Shown here: piece by piece, positions 9,968-22,293 of the stretch
Layout: every line of letters starts with the position of its first letter
Position numbering within the stretch: position 1 is the stretch's first letter
Assembly (NCBI GenBank): GCA_003049485.1
Contig: PYST01000013.1
Span: 177,881-241,880, forward strand
Reading direction: 5' to 3'
DNA length: 64,000 nt
DNA from: Ophioceras dolichostomum
Taxonomy: Eukaryota > Ascomycota > Sordariomycetes > Magnaporthales > Ophioceraceae
Notes under the pieces: model-generated
The model's input: only the letters and a program-made list of their open reading frames with translations
Databases searched by the model: none
What the model was told of the DNA's origin: nothing
Translations under genes and position numbers: made by a program

Positions 9968-12147
9968 AGCGGTCGTTTGTGTCGAAGAAGCTCAGAGGGC
10001 TGCGAGGAATGCTGGTGATAAGTTGCGATGTCAGCGCGGGGCAATTAGAGCAAAAAAGCAACCGCTCTGAGGGAAGAAAGCTCCGAATTAAGGCCTGTTG
10101 AGTTCAATTCTAGGCAAGAGCAGCAAGGAAGTGAAAATCGAGAGCTCAAGTTGATGAGTCCGTCCCACAGCGGGGGAGAGAGAGCACATCCATCCAGAAA
10201 CCTGAGCTTCTGCCCACCAGCAACAGCCCACTCTGCGTCACAGCTCAACCAGCACTCATCGCTCAATTGCCCCCATCGCCATCATCAACCAACGTACCTT
10301 GTGTGGAGTTTCTTGAGCTCTTCGCACACTTTCGAGAGATTGACTGTGTCCTTGGAAGCGGAAGTTGAGAAATTGCAGACTGAAAGACAGGACGAGCAAT
10401 GAGAGTTGCGTGGAGACGATTTTCTTTTGCGACAGCAGGGTTTGGTTGGGGATCGGGGCACGATGGAGGGATGGCAGGGTGACGGTGATGCACGGGGACA
10501 CTAGCGGTCAGGTACCTGAACACGGCTCCCCATTCAGCTCAAGAAGAAAAATTCAGGCGTGAAGCGCAATCGGACAGGGGTTTGGACAAAAAGTTGGGGA
10601 AGGAGTTGCGGTGTTGTTGGCCTGTTGACCTGTTGAATACCTGAAATTTGATGGTACCCTACCCCCCACATCCACTTGCAAGTACCGGTACACGGACAAG
10701 ATGAGGGGTCCCACGTCCGCCGTCTCGGGCTTGCACCTTCATTCCAAAATCCGTCGGGCATCGCAGCTTACACTTGGCCAGCTAGGACAATAAATTTAGA
10801 CCAGCACGAGCTGAACAGATGGTCCCAGAATCCCGACTTCCGATTGATCGAGACTTCAGACGACAGCTGGCCAACATCACTCGATCGGACTAAAAGCGAG
10901 AATCTCGCATAGCTGTGCGAAAACAGAGGCTGAGTGTGGAGGACGCAGTCATAATGCGCTAGAGATTTGACTCCCCAATCCGTGCTGCAATGAGTGCTGC
11001 ACTAGACTTCTAGCGCAGTTCGTGAGATGAAAATTGACTAGAATGGGGCTCGGTCGAATTCAACAAGTTCGAGTTGAGGTGCACCGGGCGGAGACTTGCA
11101 TCAACGGTGTTCCTCGGATCGTCCCCAAGGAGCACTCCGTCCTCCGGAGCCCGACTCATGGTAGACGTCCGTCGCCGGAGGGAGGTGGGCATCAGACAAC
11201 TCAAATCAGTGGTAGCAGATGCCTCGGACATTCGCTGGAGGTGCCACCATACGCTAAACAAAGACCAACAACGCCCCGATGTCCGAGTGCATCGCAGACA
11301 CGAAAGGGAGCATCAACTGTAGGTAATACGCTGGACTGCGGCATGGCTTCGCTGCTGAACCACGGATGCTGATTGCTGACATGGAGGGTGAGCAACGGGA
11401 GTGAGTCGGTCGTCGTTGCTGCTGAGAGCCCACTTGTGCTCCAAAAACACAGCGATCCCCGATTCTCAACGTGAGGAAGGTACTAGTACTTCGGGTCTTA
11501 GACCGCTCAGCCCTCGCGAGTTCCCCAAAGGTTTTGTCCCGTATTGACCCTTGTACCTGACCTTGGCCCCATCCGTCGCTGATGCGACCTTTGGTCCCCT
11601 CTTCCGCCCAGCGACGGACAGTTGCGTTGCTCCCCTCTCTCACGCGAAGCTTGCGCTGGAGCTGCCTCGACCGCCGATTTTTTTTTGAGCTCAGGAAAAA
11701 TTGACAGCCATTGATCACTCGATTTCTTGCTGCTTCTTGCTTTGTCTCTTGCTCTCTTTCCAATTCCATGACCTTAGCAAGTAACTTCGTGATCCCTTCA
11801 TTCTGAATCACCCGTCGAGTCAAGCTTCCGTCAATCCAAGTTGTAAATGTGAGTGTCTGGTGCCTGCCCCGCGTTCTCACTTGCCTGACGTAGCAGCATT
11901 CACCACCCGCCATTTTGTTTTTGGCTAGCAGATGTTGAGCTGCCCAGCCCACCACTCTCAGATCTTGCTACTCAAGAGGACAAATTCCTTGACTGCCCCC
12001 GAACTTTCGGTCGCCAATTGCTAATATTCTCGAAGTCCAACTCCTCTAGAGACCGACTGGGACTCAAAGAGAAGCGATCGCCAGCTCAAACGGAAACTTA
12101 ACAGAAAGGAAGCATCTCGGCACTTACTGTGGTGAACCCCTCCAAAA
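9968..12147. promoter_or_regulatory. Divergent acl1/acl2 intergenic region
   Basis: About 2.2 kb between the two start codons, long for a pair sharing one promoter region, so long 5' leaders or leader introns are likely. The acl1-proximal 500 bp and the acl2-proximal 300 bp are the likeliest promoters. A 233-codon open frame on the minus strand (11254-11955) lacks any family signature. I could not identify a specific factor site with confidence. Confidence 0.5.
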
Positions 12148-14032
12148 ATGTCCGCCAAGTCCATCTTCGAGGCCGACGGCAAGGCCATCCTCAACTACCA
12201 CCTCACCCGCGCGCCGGTCATCAAGCCGTCTCCGCTGCCAAAGCCGGCCACGCACAACCCGCCCCCGAGACTGGCCTCTTTGCATTTCGCCGAGGGCGCC
12301 GACGTCAACGGTGTCCTGGACCAGGCCGAGGTCACCTACCCCTGGCTGCTGGCCCCTGGAGCCAAGTTCGTCGCGAAGCCAGATCAGCTCATCAAGAGGC
12401 GAGGGAAGAGCGGTCTCCTGGCGCTGAACAAGACATGGCCTGAGGCGAAGGCCTGGGTCGCCGGGCGCGCGGGCAAGGTGCAGAAGGTCGAGCACACCGA
12501 GGGCGTCCTGAGGCAGTTCCTGGTCGAGCCGTTCGTCCCCCACCCGGAGGGCACCGAGTACTATATCAACATCAACTCCGTCCGCGATGTAAGTTGCGCT
12601 GTTTCTGTTTTCTCGTCTCGTCTCTTGTCGCAGACTCCAGAAGGTGATGTTGGTCACGTGAGGTCCTTGCGCAAGTGCGGCTGGGATGTGAAGGGGACTC
12701 GCCAAGAACAGAATCGCCAAATTGGGGAAGAGAGGGAAGAGAGAGGCGAGGATGGAAACCCTCCAAAAACTGGCATCTTGGGCGCCTTTTGAATGCAGTT
12801 TTTAAGTTCGTTCCTATCTGTGGAGTTCAAATTCTCGACGGCAGAGTGCGCCCCAGCCGCCGGACGAACGGATGTCTGGGCATACTTCGACATTCCTCAC
12901 TTACGGGCCATTAACCGCTTGACTTATCACACCTCCACCCATAATGCGTTCCAAAGAGCCGCACCTTGTGAGATTTACACGTGCTAATGCTTTGCGCGCC
13001 ACGAAATAGGGCGACTGGATTCTGTTCACCCACGAGGGTGGTGTCGATGTCGGTGATGTCGACGCCAAGGCGGAGAAGCTCCTGATTCCAGTAGATCTGT
13101 CGCAATACCCGTCCAATGAGGAGATTGCCAGCTCTCTCCTGAAGAAGGTCCCCAAGGGTGTGCATAATGTCCTCGTCGACTTCATCACCCGGTTGTACGC
13201 CGTGTATGTGGACTGCCAGTTCACCTACCTTGAGATCAACCCCCTCGTTGTCATCCCCAACGCGGACGCCACTTCGGCGTCGGTCCACTTCCTGGATCTG
13301 GCGGCCAAGCTCGATCAGACGGCCGACTTCGAGTGCGGTGTCAAATGGGCTATTGCCAGGTCTCCAGCGGCGCTTGGCCTCGCGGCCGTGGCCACGAGCA
13401 GTACCGTGAACATCGATGCCGGCCCACCCATGGAGTTCCCCGCGCCGTTTGGCCGTGAGCTCACCAAGGAGGAGGCGTACATCGCGGAGCTCGACGCCAA
13501 GACGGGCGCCTCGCTGAAGTTGACGGTGCTCAACCCCAACGGTCGCATCTGGACGCTGGTGGCCGGTGGTGGTGCCTCAGTCGTGTACGCCGACGCCATC
13601 GCCTCGGCCGGCTTCGCCGACCAGCTCGCCAACTACGGCGAGTACTCGGGTGCCCCCACAGAGTCACAGACATACCACTACGCCCGCACCGTGCTGGACC
13701 TGATGCTGCGCGCTCCCTTGGCTCCCGAGGGCAAGGTGCTCTTCATCGGCGGCGGTATTGCCAACTTCACCAACGTCGCCTCGACCTTCAAGGGCGTCAT
13801 TAGGGCCCTGCGCGACTACGCCAAGGCCTTGAACGAGCACAACGTCAGCATCTGGGTCCGTCGCGCCGGCCCCAACTACCAGGAGGGTCTGAAGAACCTG
13901 AAGGCCGCTACCCAGGAGCTGGGCCTGCAGGCCAAGATCTTCGGCCCCGAGATGCACGTGTCGGGCATCGTCCCGTTGGCGTTGATTCCTGGCAAGTGGG
14001 AGGCAGGCAGCTTCGAGGAGTTCAAGGGCTAG
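12148..14032 (+). CDS. acl2: ATP-citrate lyase subunit 2 (ATP-grasp and citrate-binding half)
   Basis: Exons 12148-12588 and 13010-14032 (intron GTAAGT..TAG, 421 nt, branch GCTAATG near 12982) give 487 residues. The start MSAKSIFEADGKAILNYHLT matches the ATP-grasp N-terminus of ACLY. VYVDCQFTYLEINPLVV is the metal/ATP-binding stretch of the grasp fold. The second half (RIWTLVAGGGASVVYADAIA, then GAPTESQTYHYARTVLDLM and VLFIGGGIANFTNVASTFKG) is the citrate-binding domain. With ACL1 it forms the heteromeric cytosolic enzyme. The frame stays open for 68 codons into the intron, but that extension lacks family sequence and the splice restores it exactly (INSVRD|GDWILFTHEGG). Confidence 0.96.
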
Positions 14033-14647
14033 ACAAAAAAAATTCTACCTCGGCAGAGATATCTAGTTATACCTTATAGAGATAGGGAGTCATCAGTCAA
14101 GCGTTTCTGCATTGGCTCTCGCAGCTGGGTCGGCGGAGGACAGATGCAGCTGCAAGTCAGATCGGTCTACGCCATTTTCTCGGTCCTAGCAACCTTAGTT
14201 AGATTCCTCTATGGCCCCTTAGTAGTGGTTCTGCTTCGTAGTTGTAAGTTTTCTTGGGTTGACGGCGATTTCCTGGACTGGCGGAGGGGAGAGACATTCG
14301 AAATTAGACCTCTGTAATGTGAATCGCTCAGACATGTTTCATGACTTGATCAGCTATTCCGTTGCTTCTGTGCTGTGCTATCTGGCTGTAGTGTTCCCCT
14401 TCCAAGTATCTATCGAACACAGGCGAGCCTGATGCATGGGTGTCTCCGACCTTGGTACTCCTCACGAGATACAGCACGTGATCAAAGCATGAGCCATGTC
14501 CAGCCCTTTCTTTCGATTGGCCCAAAAATAAGGTGGGGCACCACACAACACCGAACTTTGCGTAGGGTTCAATTTTGGGCGCACACTTCAATTTCTCCTC
14601 AGTCAACCTCTATCTCAACTTCATCGACGACAGCAGGCTCGCCCACC
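14033..14647. other. Intergenic between acl2 and the uL15 gene
   Basis: The acl2 3' end and the promoter of the uL15 gene. A pyrimidine-containing leader lies just before the ribosomal protein start at 14648. Nothing else seen. Confidence 0.5.
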
Positions 14648-15470
14648 ATGCCTACCCGATTTTCGAAGACTAGAAAGCACCGCGGCCATGTGAGCGCCGG
14701 TAAGGGCCGTGTCGGCAAGCACCGAAAGCACCCAGGCGGTCGTGGTCTGGCCGGTGGTCAGGTGAGTTTCTCTGCGAAAGGGTGGTCAATGAGGACGTCG
14801 GAGAAGAGGAGCAGGACAAGAAATCCTGCAACGACTACGATGAGCGCGTGGAGGAGAAGTGCGAGCGAGAGGGTGGTCAGAACAATTGAAGGCTGATTGA
14901 GATCGACTTCGACGACGACGACAATAGCACCACCACCGCACGAACATGGACAAGTACCACCCCGGTTACTTCGGAAAGGTTGGCATGAGGCACTTCCACC
15001 ACCTGCACAACCACGACTGGAAGCCCACGATCAACATCGACAAGGTACGCGCGAAGAACTGTTTCTCCCAGGCCACGGCCTGCGATCCTCTCCCGGACGG
15101 ACATGATATTTCAATGAAGGAGGACGGATTGGGCGGATTGGACGGATTGGGCGGATTGGACGGATTGGACAGATTGGACGGATTGGACGGACTAGAAGCG
15201 TGGGAGTATATGCTGACCCTCGCCTGGTATCTCTGCTACCATTTACAGCTGTGGTCGCTCGTCCCCGCCGAGAAGCAGGCCGAGTACATCAAGGCCGGCG
15301 CCTCCTCCAGCAAGGTCCCCCAGATCGATCTCCTTTCCTTCGGCTACTCGAAGCTCCTCGGCAAGGGCCGCCTGCCCGCGGTGCCATTGGTCATCCGCGC
15401 CCGGTGGGTGAGCAAGGAGGCGGAGAAGAAGATCAAGGAGGCCGGTGGCGCCATCGAGCTGGTTGCTTAA
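14648..15470 (+). CDS. rpl28: Cytosolic 60S ribosomal protein uL15 (L28/L27a)
   Basis: Exons 14648-14761, 14928-15044 and 15249-15470 give 150 residues, the normal length. The N-terminus MPTRFSKTRKHRGHVSAGKG and the GKHRKHPGGRGLAGGQ stretch are the basic rRNA-binding extension. HHHRTNMDKYHPGYFGKVGM and the C-terminal GRLPAVPLVIRARWVSKEAE complete the family. Intron 1 ends just after the conserved GGQ codon. Intron 2 (15045-15248) is 204 nt, divisible by three, stop-free in the coding phase, and holds a 9-bp tandem repeat (separate entry). The context MCCATGCC and ATG position agree with the family. Confidence 0.96.
15126..15188 (+). repeat. 9-bp tandem repeat inside uL15 intron 2
   Basis: Seven consecutive 9-nt units of the form GGATTGGAC/GGATTGGGC, with one unit beginning A. 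If the intron were retained they would encode a Gly-Leu-Asp/Gly run. The intron is 204 nt with no in-frame stop. Confidence 0.95.
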
Positions 15471-18400
15471 AGGGAGAATTTTGCTTGGCTTGTTTTGTTT
15501 CGTCGTCGTCGCATGAAACGGGACTCGGGAAAGGAGGCGGCGGAAACATTGGGATGGGAATTTCGGGTTTTTTTTTCTAACTTCTTTCTTCTTGTCTTCC
15601 CTGATTCCCCTTTTACGGACAGTAACTGGGATGGGATGTTGGGGGAGAAAGAAGTGGCATAGCAAAAAGGAAACGATCGATTTATTATTGACACGGCGTT
15701 TGTTTTTACCATGAGAAACCCAAATGAGCCCAATTTCTACCTCCTATCTTTATGGTTCCGGGAATGCGATGTGCTCACCTCGATGTGCTCTCCTCGCCGC
15801 GACATGGACTGAGAATGGAATCGGTCCCAGCGACTAGGCGATGTGCTCATCATCATGTTGACGACCCTCCACGACAGGAGAACAAACAAACCCGCCCTTA
15901 GATGAGGCATACACAGGCGACATGATGGAGATCCGCCTACGCGGCAACACCAGGCTAATTCATATGACGGGGCGTAGGAAGAAGAATTAACCACCAGTGA
16001 GCCATGACCATTGATCATAAGTCTTTGCCGCGACCAGAACCGCTTCCCCTACGAGAACACTCGGTCCCTCCGCAAGCCTGGACAGTCTAGAGATCTGGTG
16101 TGTAGCCCTTCTAAACAACAGTCCATGCAAAGGAGATGCCTTGTTGGAGCCTGTGGCCAACAAAGGTGCCGGGTAACAACCAATACATGCCCACACCATG
16201 CCCACACCATGAGCATGCTGTCTCGGGGGTCGGTAAGAACTAGATGAAGGCGCTCCTCTTTGATAGCTAGTAGATAGCCAAGACATACTAGCACATTGCC
16301 GGACAGGTTTCAAATGGCCCAGTGGCATACGACATGGGCAAACCTAGGCGAGCCCAGATGGCGTGTATTGGGTGATGTCATATCTGGGCACACACTGGTA
16401 ACTAGTAGCCCGAAGTTAGATGTCATGACCCCAAGGAAGAGCTTAAGAGAGTCGGCTAATGCTGACTAGATTCGGATGCCGCTGTTCCAGTGTTCCTCCT
16501 CATGAGGTCCTCTATGTCAGGCCTCCGCCGACTTATATGCCCCGTGGTAGCCGACTACATGTCCTCGTTCAGGAGTGCCAGATGAATGGCCTCTCGTGTT
16601 ACCGGAATTTGCGGAAGCGCCGATGATACCTTGCAGCTCCGAGACGATTGAGGTTCTCGTTTAATACCTCTAAGGGCCATTTTTCTGGCCTACTGCTTGA
16701 TCTTGCTACTTACTGGCTAGGCCAGGCTCGTTATCAGTGCCTCGAACTCTGGATCGACCGATAGCAATTTCGACACTGCTACCGTTGCGTTTTTGCGATC
16801 TTTCTGGCTGGGGAATATCATCATCTCTGTGAGTGACCCAGCGCGGGTGCTTGTAATGGTGTCGCCTCCCTGCTCCTTACACAAGTAACAAGCATCGACG
16901 ATGGAATGATTGCGAGGGTAAGACTGCGGCAAAGGATTTTGTGATGTAGTGCCTCTTGCGTCGGCTCCTGCACGACCGTGTGTGCCTCTTACCAGCTCCC
17001 GGGAAACCATCTCCCAGCAAACAGAATCGTTCAGGTGATGCAGAGGAGACATTTTTGAGAGGGCCAAGCACGCGTGCGGATCCAAAGACGTTCTCTTCTA
17101 ATTCGCGTGCCATTTAGTATCTGATCATCCCTAAGTGGCCCCCCTGTAGCCCACGTTGGCTGGCAATGATGGATGTTCGTATTTGGCGCCGGGATAATCA
17201 GCAAGCTCGTATTTATGCGTCCAAGGTGGGAGGCAAAATATCCAGGCGGAATAGGAGAGACTTCCCGAGCCGCCAAATGAGAGGGCAGGCACAAACACAA
17301 GATTGCCGATCTTTCTGTGACACAGGTGTCCCCATACATTGGTAAATCAGATATCCCGTTTGACACCCGAGATCATCAACACACTGTGAGAGACCAACGA
17401 GCTCACCGTAGGACACCGAAGAACTGCTGGTCGGGAAACAACGGAGTTGTTTTCAAGAGCACAGGAACTGCCACTCGGCCATGGTGAGTCGTCCGTCGAG
17501 TATGACAGCCGCTTGACGGTGAAGGAGATAGCCATCAGGCTGCGAGGCACGAAAGGGGAATCGATCAGCTCTTTTGCTCATCCAATAACGTGCACCGATC
17601 CAGTCATGATATTTGCCGGCATCGTACTCCGTATGTCAGGCAATTATACGGAGATGCCAACGCTTTGGCCCTCACTGGCTGATGGGTTACCCTTCCGCGC
17701 TAAAAGCTGGCGAGAACTTCAGAGAGGCTAGTGGCCGGGCGCTATTCGGAGCACAGTAAATAAGCTATAGCTCACAGCTACCTAACCTACCGTTATATGC
17801 GTTGTGAACAACACGAGAGTCGTTGGCATGATGGGTTCCGATTATCCGGTCTGCCCGTTCTTTTAAACCAAGGAAATTTTTGAGCATGTCGTTCGGATTG
17901 GGTTCGCAGATTAGATACGACGGGACGGGAGCATTTGACAGGGGTGTTTTGGTTAAAATGACGTTCGGAAGAAGACCCTGAAGATCTCCACAGACTCGGC
18001 GCAAAGGCCCCAGAATCTCGAGGTTTGAAACGAGGAAAGGCATCACAAAAGAAAAAAACTTCTCTTGAGACGGCGGAGCTACAGGTAGAAACGGATCACT
18101 GTAGGACAGATCTGAGGCAGGTGCGATTCTTTTCGGAGAGCCGCACCAAAGAACAAATCACTGCCTGCAGGTACAGAAACGGACTTGCATGCAGCTGGAG
18201 ATGTCGCGTTGGTCGCACATGTCTCTTCCCTGCCCGGCTAGCCGTTGGGACTGGAGACGGGAATTTTCAATGAATGAAATCGGACTCAAGTTGGGAAGGC
18301 GTGACGCCACTCGAAACCTGTGCCCGTCAGCGATCAGCCGTTCCTCCATCCATTTCCACATGTGTTGGTTGGCGCTGGCACGGGAGAGAGAGGGAAGACG

Positions 18401-19682
18401 CAAGACACCTTTCGTCGTTTATTATCCGGGCGTGGAGCGATTCTTCGTGGGGAAATTGGCATCCTTTTTGCACGTCACCCCTCGTATTCCCGCACCCAAC
18501 GGTCCTTCCTAGAAGTCTCAGCCTTCCCCTTTTTGGTGACCTTGTCCCATGTTTTTTGAGGGTCAAACCACACCCTTCGGCGACGGTCGCCGAAATCTCG
18601 TTCAGGGGTCCAAAAAAGAATGTGACGTTAGCCCGGTAGCGGCAGCTTATTGCGGCAGGTACTACAACAGGGGCGCGCAAAAGAAATGGGGGAGAACAGA
18701 ATAATAAAGGATACCAGCGCGGGGACTTTTTACATGGAGGAAGCATCCTGTCAATGGTGTGCGCGACAGGTCGCGACCGACCCACCATCGTTGTTGCTTG
18801 TTGCTGCCAGCGCCGCGGCTGGGCTGAATGTGGCCACCCCATCCGTGCAAAATACGACATGGGAGGCTCTCTCCCCAGATTTCTGTTAATACCCGCCTCA
18901 CTCCCTTCGTGTCCCACATCGTTCTTACTTTCTTTCCGACCAACATTGTTCGTGACGAGGAAGGATCTTTCCCCTCTCACTTTTCGTCGTCCCTCGTTTC
19001 CTGATCTCATCGAGATCTTTTTTTTTTTTTCGTTTGAACTTCTTGTCACTCTCTCAAGACGTAAAGAGTTGTTAGGTTTGGCGTCGAGTAGTTCAGACAG
19101 ACACCCACCCTTCACACTCACGCCAAACACTCAGCCTCACCTTCTGTATTTATCTTTGGATGATTTCCCCAGGCCGACACACAAACGCCGAAGCGAGCTG
19201 AACCGAACGAGACACATTCGACGAAGACGAGAGAGACAGTTGACCTTCCAAAGAGCCGAGCACAGCATTGGGAAAAGCTTCCGCGAAAAACACTTTAATA
19301 CCTACGCATAAAAATTCAGTAGTAGCACTTGTACTTCTCAGCAAAGCCTATCAGCATTTCTTGTTCCTTTAAGATATCTGGCGGTGTTTTGTGGTCGACT
19401 TACTCCTGGTCATCATGCTTGTGAGTCCTCCCCACGCGGCTGCGTCCGCGCTCTTTTTAGCCACTCAGATCATACCGTCGATCCCGGTCCAAGCTCCAGG
19501 TCTAGGCCGCAAACTAAGGGGAGAGCCGAACCGGGAAAATTAAATTCATGACCGGCGGGGAACGGCCATGGCCGCCACGGACACTGCAAGCCAAGCGCAC
19601 CGGCTCGCCCAGCCGAACTTGCTGTGGTGTGTGGGGCCGGTTCGAGACATGACGGCACGAGCTCGAAGAGGTTGCAGAGGAG
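15471..19682. other. Gene-poor intergenic stretch of 4.2 kb
   Basis: No open frame here shows a recognisable domain; the open frames I see are short, overlapping and of mixed codon use. The part from about 15.7 to 18.1 kb looks more AT-rich and degenerate than its surroundings. The last ~700 bp (from about 18,900) is pyrimidine-rich and probably holds the promoter and a long leader of the GH72 gene. An ATG followed at once by a GTGAGT donor occurs at 19415, a possible non-coding or tiny first exon. Confidence 0.5.
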
Positions 19683-21543
19683 ATGACTCGGGGAAACTTT
19701 AATACTGACAAGATCTGCCTCAAGATCCAAGCTGGGCTTCTCGCCCTCGCGGCCACCGCCGTCCACGCGGTGAAGCCAATTGTGGTGAAGGACAACTACT
19801 TCGTTCATCCAGAGAACGGCAACCGTTTCCAGATCGTGGGCGTCGCCTACCAGCCTGGCGGGTCTTCTGGGTACAACCCGGCACTGAGAAAGGATCCTCT
19901 CAGTAACATCGACAACTGCCTCCGAGTGAGTCTGCCCGATGGGTGCATACCTACTCAAATATTCTCCCCTCCGTGTCTTTCTCGCCTTTGAGAGGGCAGG
20001 GTGAGTGAATGAACAACTGTAACTGACTCCATGAGATATAGGATGCCGCCCTCATGCAGAGCCTTGGCGTGAACGCCATCCGGGTCTACAATTTGGACCC
20101 CGACCTCAACCACGATGCGTGCGCCAGCATCTTCAACGCAGTACGTTGTTGTGCTCATCTCGAGTATGAAAGAAAGAATCCTTTGCTAATCTGCCTGCAA
20201 CCTAGGCTGGAATCTACATGCTGCTTGATGTGAACTCACCCCTCATCGGCGAGTCCCTCTCCAACGACAAGCCGTGGGAGACGTACTACGCCAAGTACCT
20301 GAACCGCACCTTCGCGGTCGTCGAGGCGTTCAAGAGCTACCCCAACACGCTGGCCTTCTTTTCCGGCAACGAGGTTATTAGCAACGTTGCCACGGGAGCG
20401 ATAGTGCCGCCGTACGTGCGCGCGGTGACTCGCGACCTCAAGAACTACATCGCCAAGCACAGCTCGCGCGAGATCCCCGTCGGCTACTCCGCCGCCGATG
20501 TGCGATCGATCCTCTTCGACACCTGGCAGTACATGCAGTGCGCGATCGGCGGCAATTCTAGTGACGCGAGCCGTGGCGATCTCTTTGCGCTGAACAGCTA
20601 GTAAGTAATTTTTTTTCCCCTTCCTACCGTTCATGGCCATTCCGAATTTGTGAAAATTGGCGCTAACCGTCTGTCACTCTTATCTATTCCCTAGCTCTTG
20701 GTGTGGAGCTAGTAGTTTCACAACAAGTGGTTACGACACGCTAGTTAATGGCTTCAAGTCCACTTCGGTTCCTGTGAGTAGCAGTCGTGTGCGTCCAGAA
20801 GGAACAATCCGAATTACTGACCTCCCTGTCTGTCCTTGTAGGTTTTCTACAGCGAGTACGGCTGCAACCAGCCGTCTCCTCGCATCTTCACCGAGGTCGG
20901 CACGCTGTACGGCGACCAGATGACGGGTGTTTTCAGCGGCGGTGTGGTCTACGAGTACGCCCAAGAGCCCAACAACTACGGGCTTGTCGACATCCACGAC
21001 GACGGCTCGGCCACCGTCATGGACGACTACTACACCCTGAAGGCCCAGTTCGCGAAGCTCGACTTCACCAAGGTCCAGGGCGTCGCCCCCACCACGGCTG
21101 CGAGCAACACGGCGCCCGTGTGCGACTCGAAGCTCATCCAGGAGCAAGGGTTCGTCAACAACTTCACCCTGCCCGTGCTCCCGCCCGGGGCGCAGGAGAT
21201 CCTCGACAACGGCGTCAAGCCCACGCCGAGCGGCAAGATCATCGCCATCTCCTCGTGGTCGGTCAAGCAGACGGTCAAGACCAGCAACGGGACCGCTATC
21301 ATCGGCCTGCAGGTCGTGCCCCTCGCCAACGACGCCATCAACCAGCCCGGCCTCAACGCCGGCGCGGGCACGGGATCGCCCGTCACCAACGCGACAACGA
21401 CGGGCACCGGCACCGGCGGCGCGCCGGCCAGCACGTCGTCGTCGTCGGACAAGAAGGACGACGCCGGCAGCCTGCGGCCCTCGAAGATTGTCATGGTCGG
21501 CCTGCCCGTCTTCGTCTTCGCGGCGGCTTCATCGCTTTTCTAG
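19683..21543 (+). CDS. GPI-anchored 1,3-beta-glucanosyltransferase, GH72 family (Gas/Gel type)
   Basis: Exons 19683-19925, 20042-20140, 20206-20600, 20695-20773 and 20842-21543 give 505 residues. The mature part begins about KPIVVKDNYFVHPENGNRFQ. The two catalytic glutamates of the GH72 clan are visible: FFSGNEV (about E170) and VFYSEYGC (about E277). The enzyme cuts and re-joins beta-1,3-glucan in the cell wall. There is no cysteine-rich CBM43 module after the catalytic domain, so it is of the Gel1/Gel2 kind. A Ser/Thr/Gly-rich stem leads to a hydrophobic tail (KIVMVGLPVFVFAAASSLF), a typical GPI-attachment signal. The start is uncertain: residues 1-12 are polar before the hydrophobic core, and an upstream ATG at 19415 could add a short exon. 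The reading phase stays open for 250 codons past the stop. Confidence 0.93.
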
Positions 21544-22293
21544 TGCAGAAATAATTCACTCCCCTGCTGTTGTTGTCCCCCCAACTCCTCCCGGTCCCAA
21601 TTTCTCCAATATCTCCAAAACCTGTGTGTCCGCTACTGCGCCGCCTGCAACTTCTGCTGCCCCTGCTGCTGTCGCCCTCCTAATCATGCCGATGATGATG
21701 ACGAGGGCGGCGGCGATGTTGATTCTGATGACCCAACCACACATCCGAGCCACCACCACCACCACAGTAATAATAACCTCCATCACCCCCACGAAAGCGC
21801 TATCGAGCTACCAGACCTGCCGACAGGTTTCAACATCTCCAGCTTCTTCGCCTCGTATACCCAGCACCAGCAGCACGACGGTCCTTCAGACGGGTCGTCG
21901 CCAGAAGGGTCGCCGCCGTCGCATCACCAACACCAACACCACCACCACCACGCGAGGACAGAGGCAGAAGAAGCACAACCAGAAGCCACAACCAGATCGT
22001 CCCACGACTCCTCCCGCGTAGACCCGAGCACCTGGAAGCCGACAACGGAAGAGTCGACTCTCGACGAGCTGGCGAGAGCGATGGCGCGGTACCAACCTGC
22101 CAGACCGGCGGCGCACGGCGCGCCCAGGGCGCACTACTTCGTGCCGGACCCGAGGATCGACCTTGAGGCAGGACCCAGCGAGACGTTCCGTGTGGAGACG
22201 CCGTCGCCTGCCCTCACGGACTTTTCGCTCAAGGTACCTGAGAAGAAGGGGGATGGTAATGGGAGTGGGAGGTGGGATAGGAGGAATCATTGA
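21544..22293 (+). other. Stop-free frame continuing directly after the GH72 stop codon
   Basis: The phase of the GH72 gene continues from the TAG at 21541-21543 for 249 sense codons to a TGA at 22291-22293, with no ATG before 22081. The predicted chain starts with clusters of Cys, then acidic and His-rich runs, and ends in a segment of ordinary protein character (STLDELARAMARYQPARP, then APRAHYFVPDPRIDLEAG). That segment has strong C/G third positions, which suggests real coding. It could be a separate gene with an unseen first exon, a decayed gene, or a read-through or splice extension that would give the GH72 protein a cytosolic tail. I do not recognise a family. Confidence 0.4.

Noticed and set aside
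11254..11955. 233-codon open frame on the minus strand between acl1 and acl2
   Set aside because: No family signature, mixed codon use, Arg/Ser-rich composition; probably a chance frame in promoter or leader DNA.
12589..12792. Read-through of acl2 exon 1 into its intron
   Set aside because: Extension has no similarity to ATP-citrate lyase; the GTAAGT..TAG splice restores the conserved chain.
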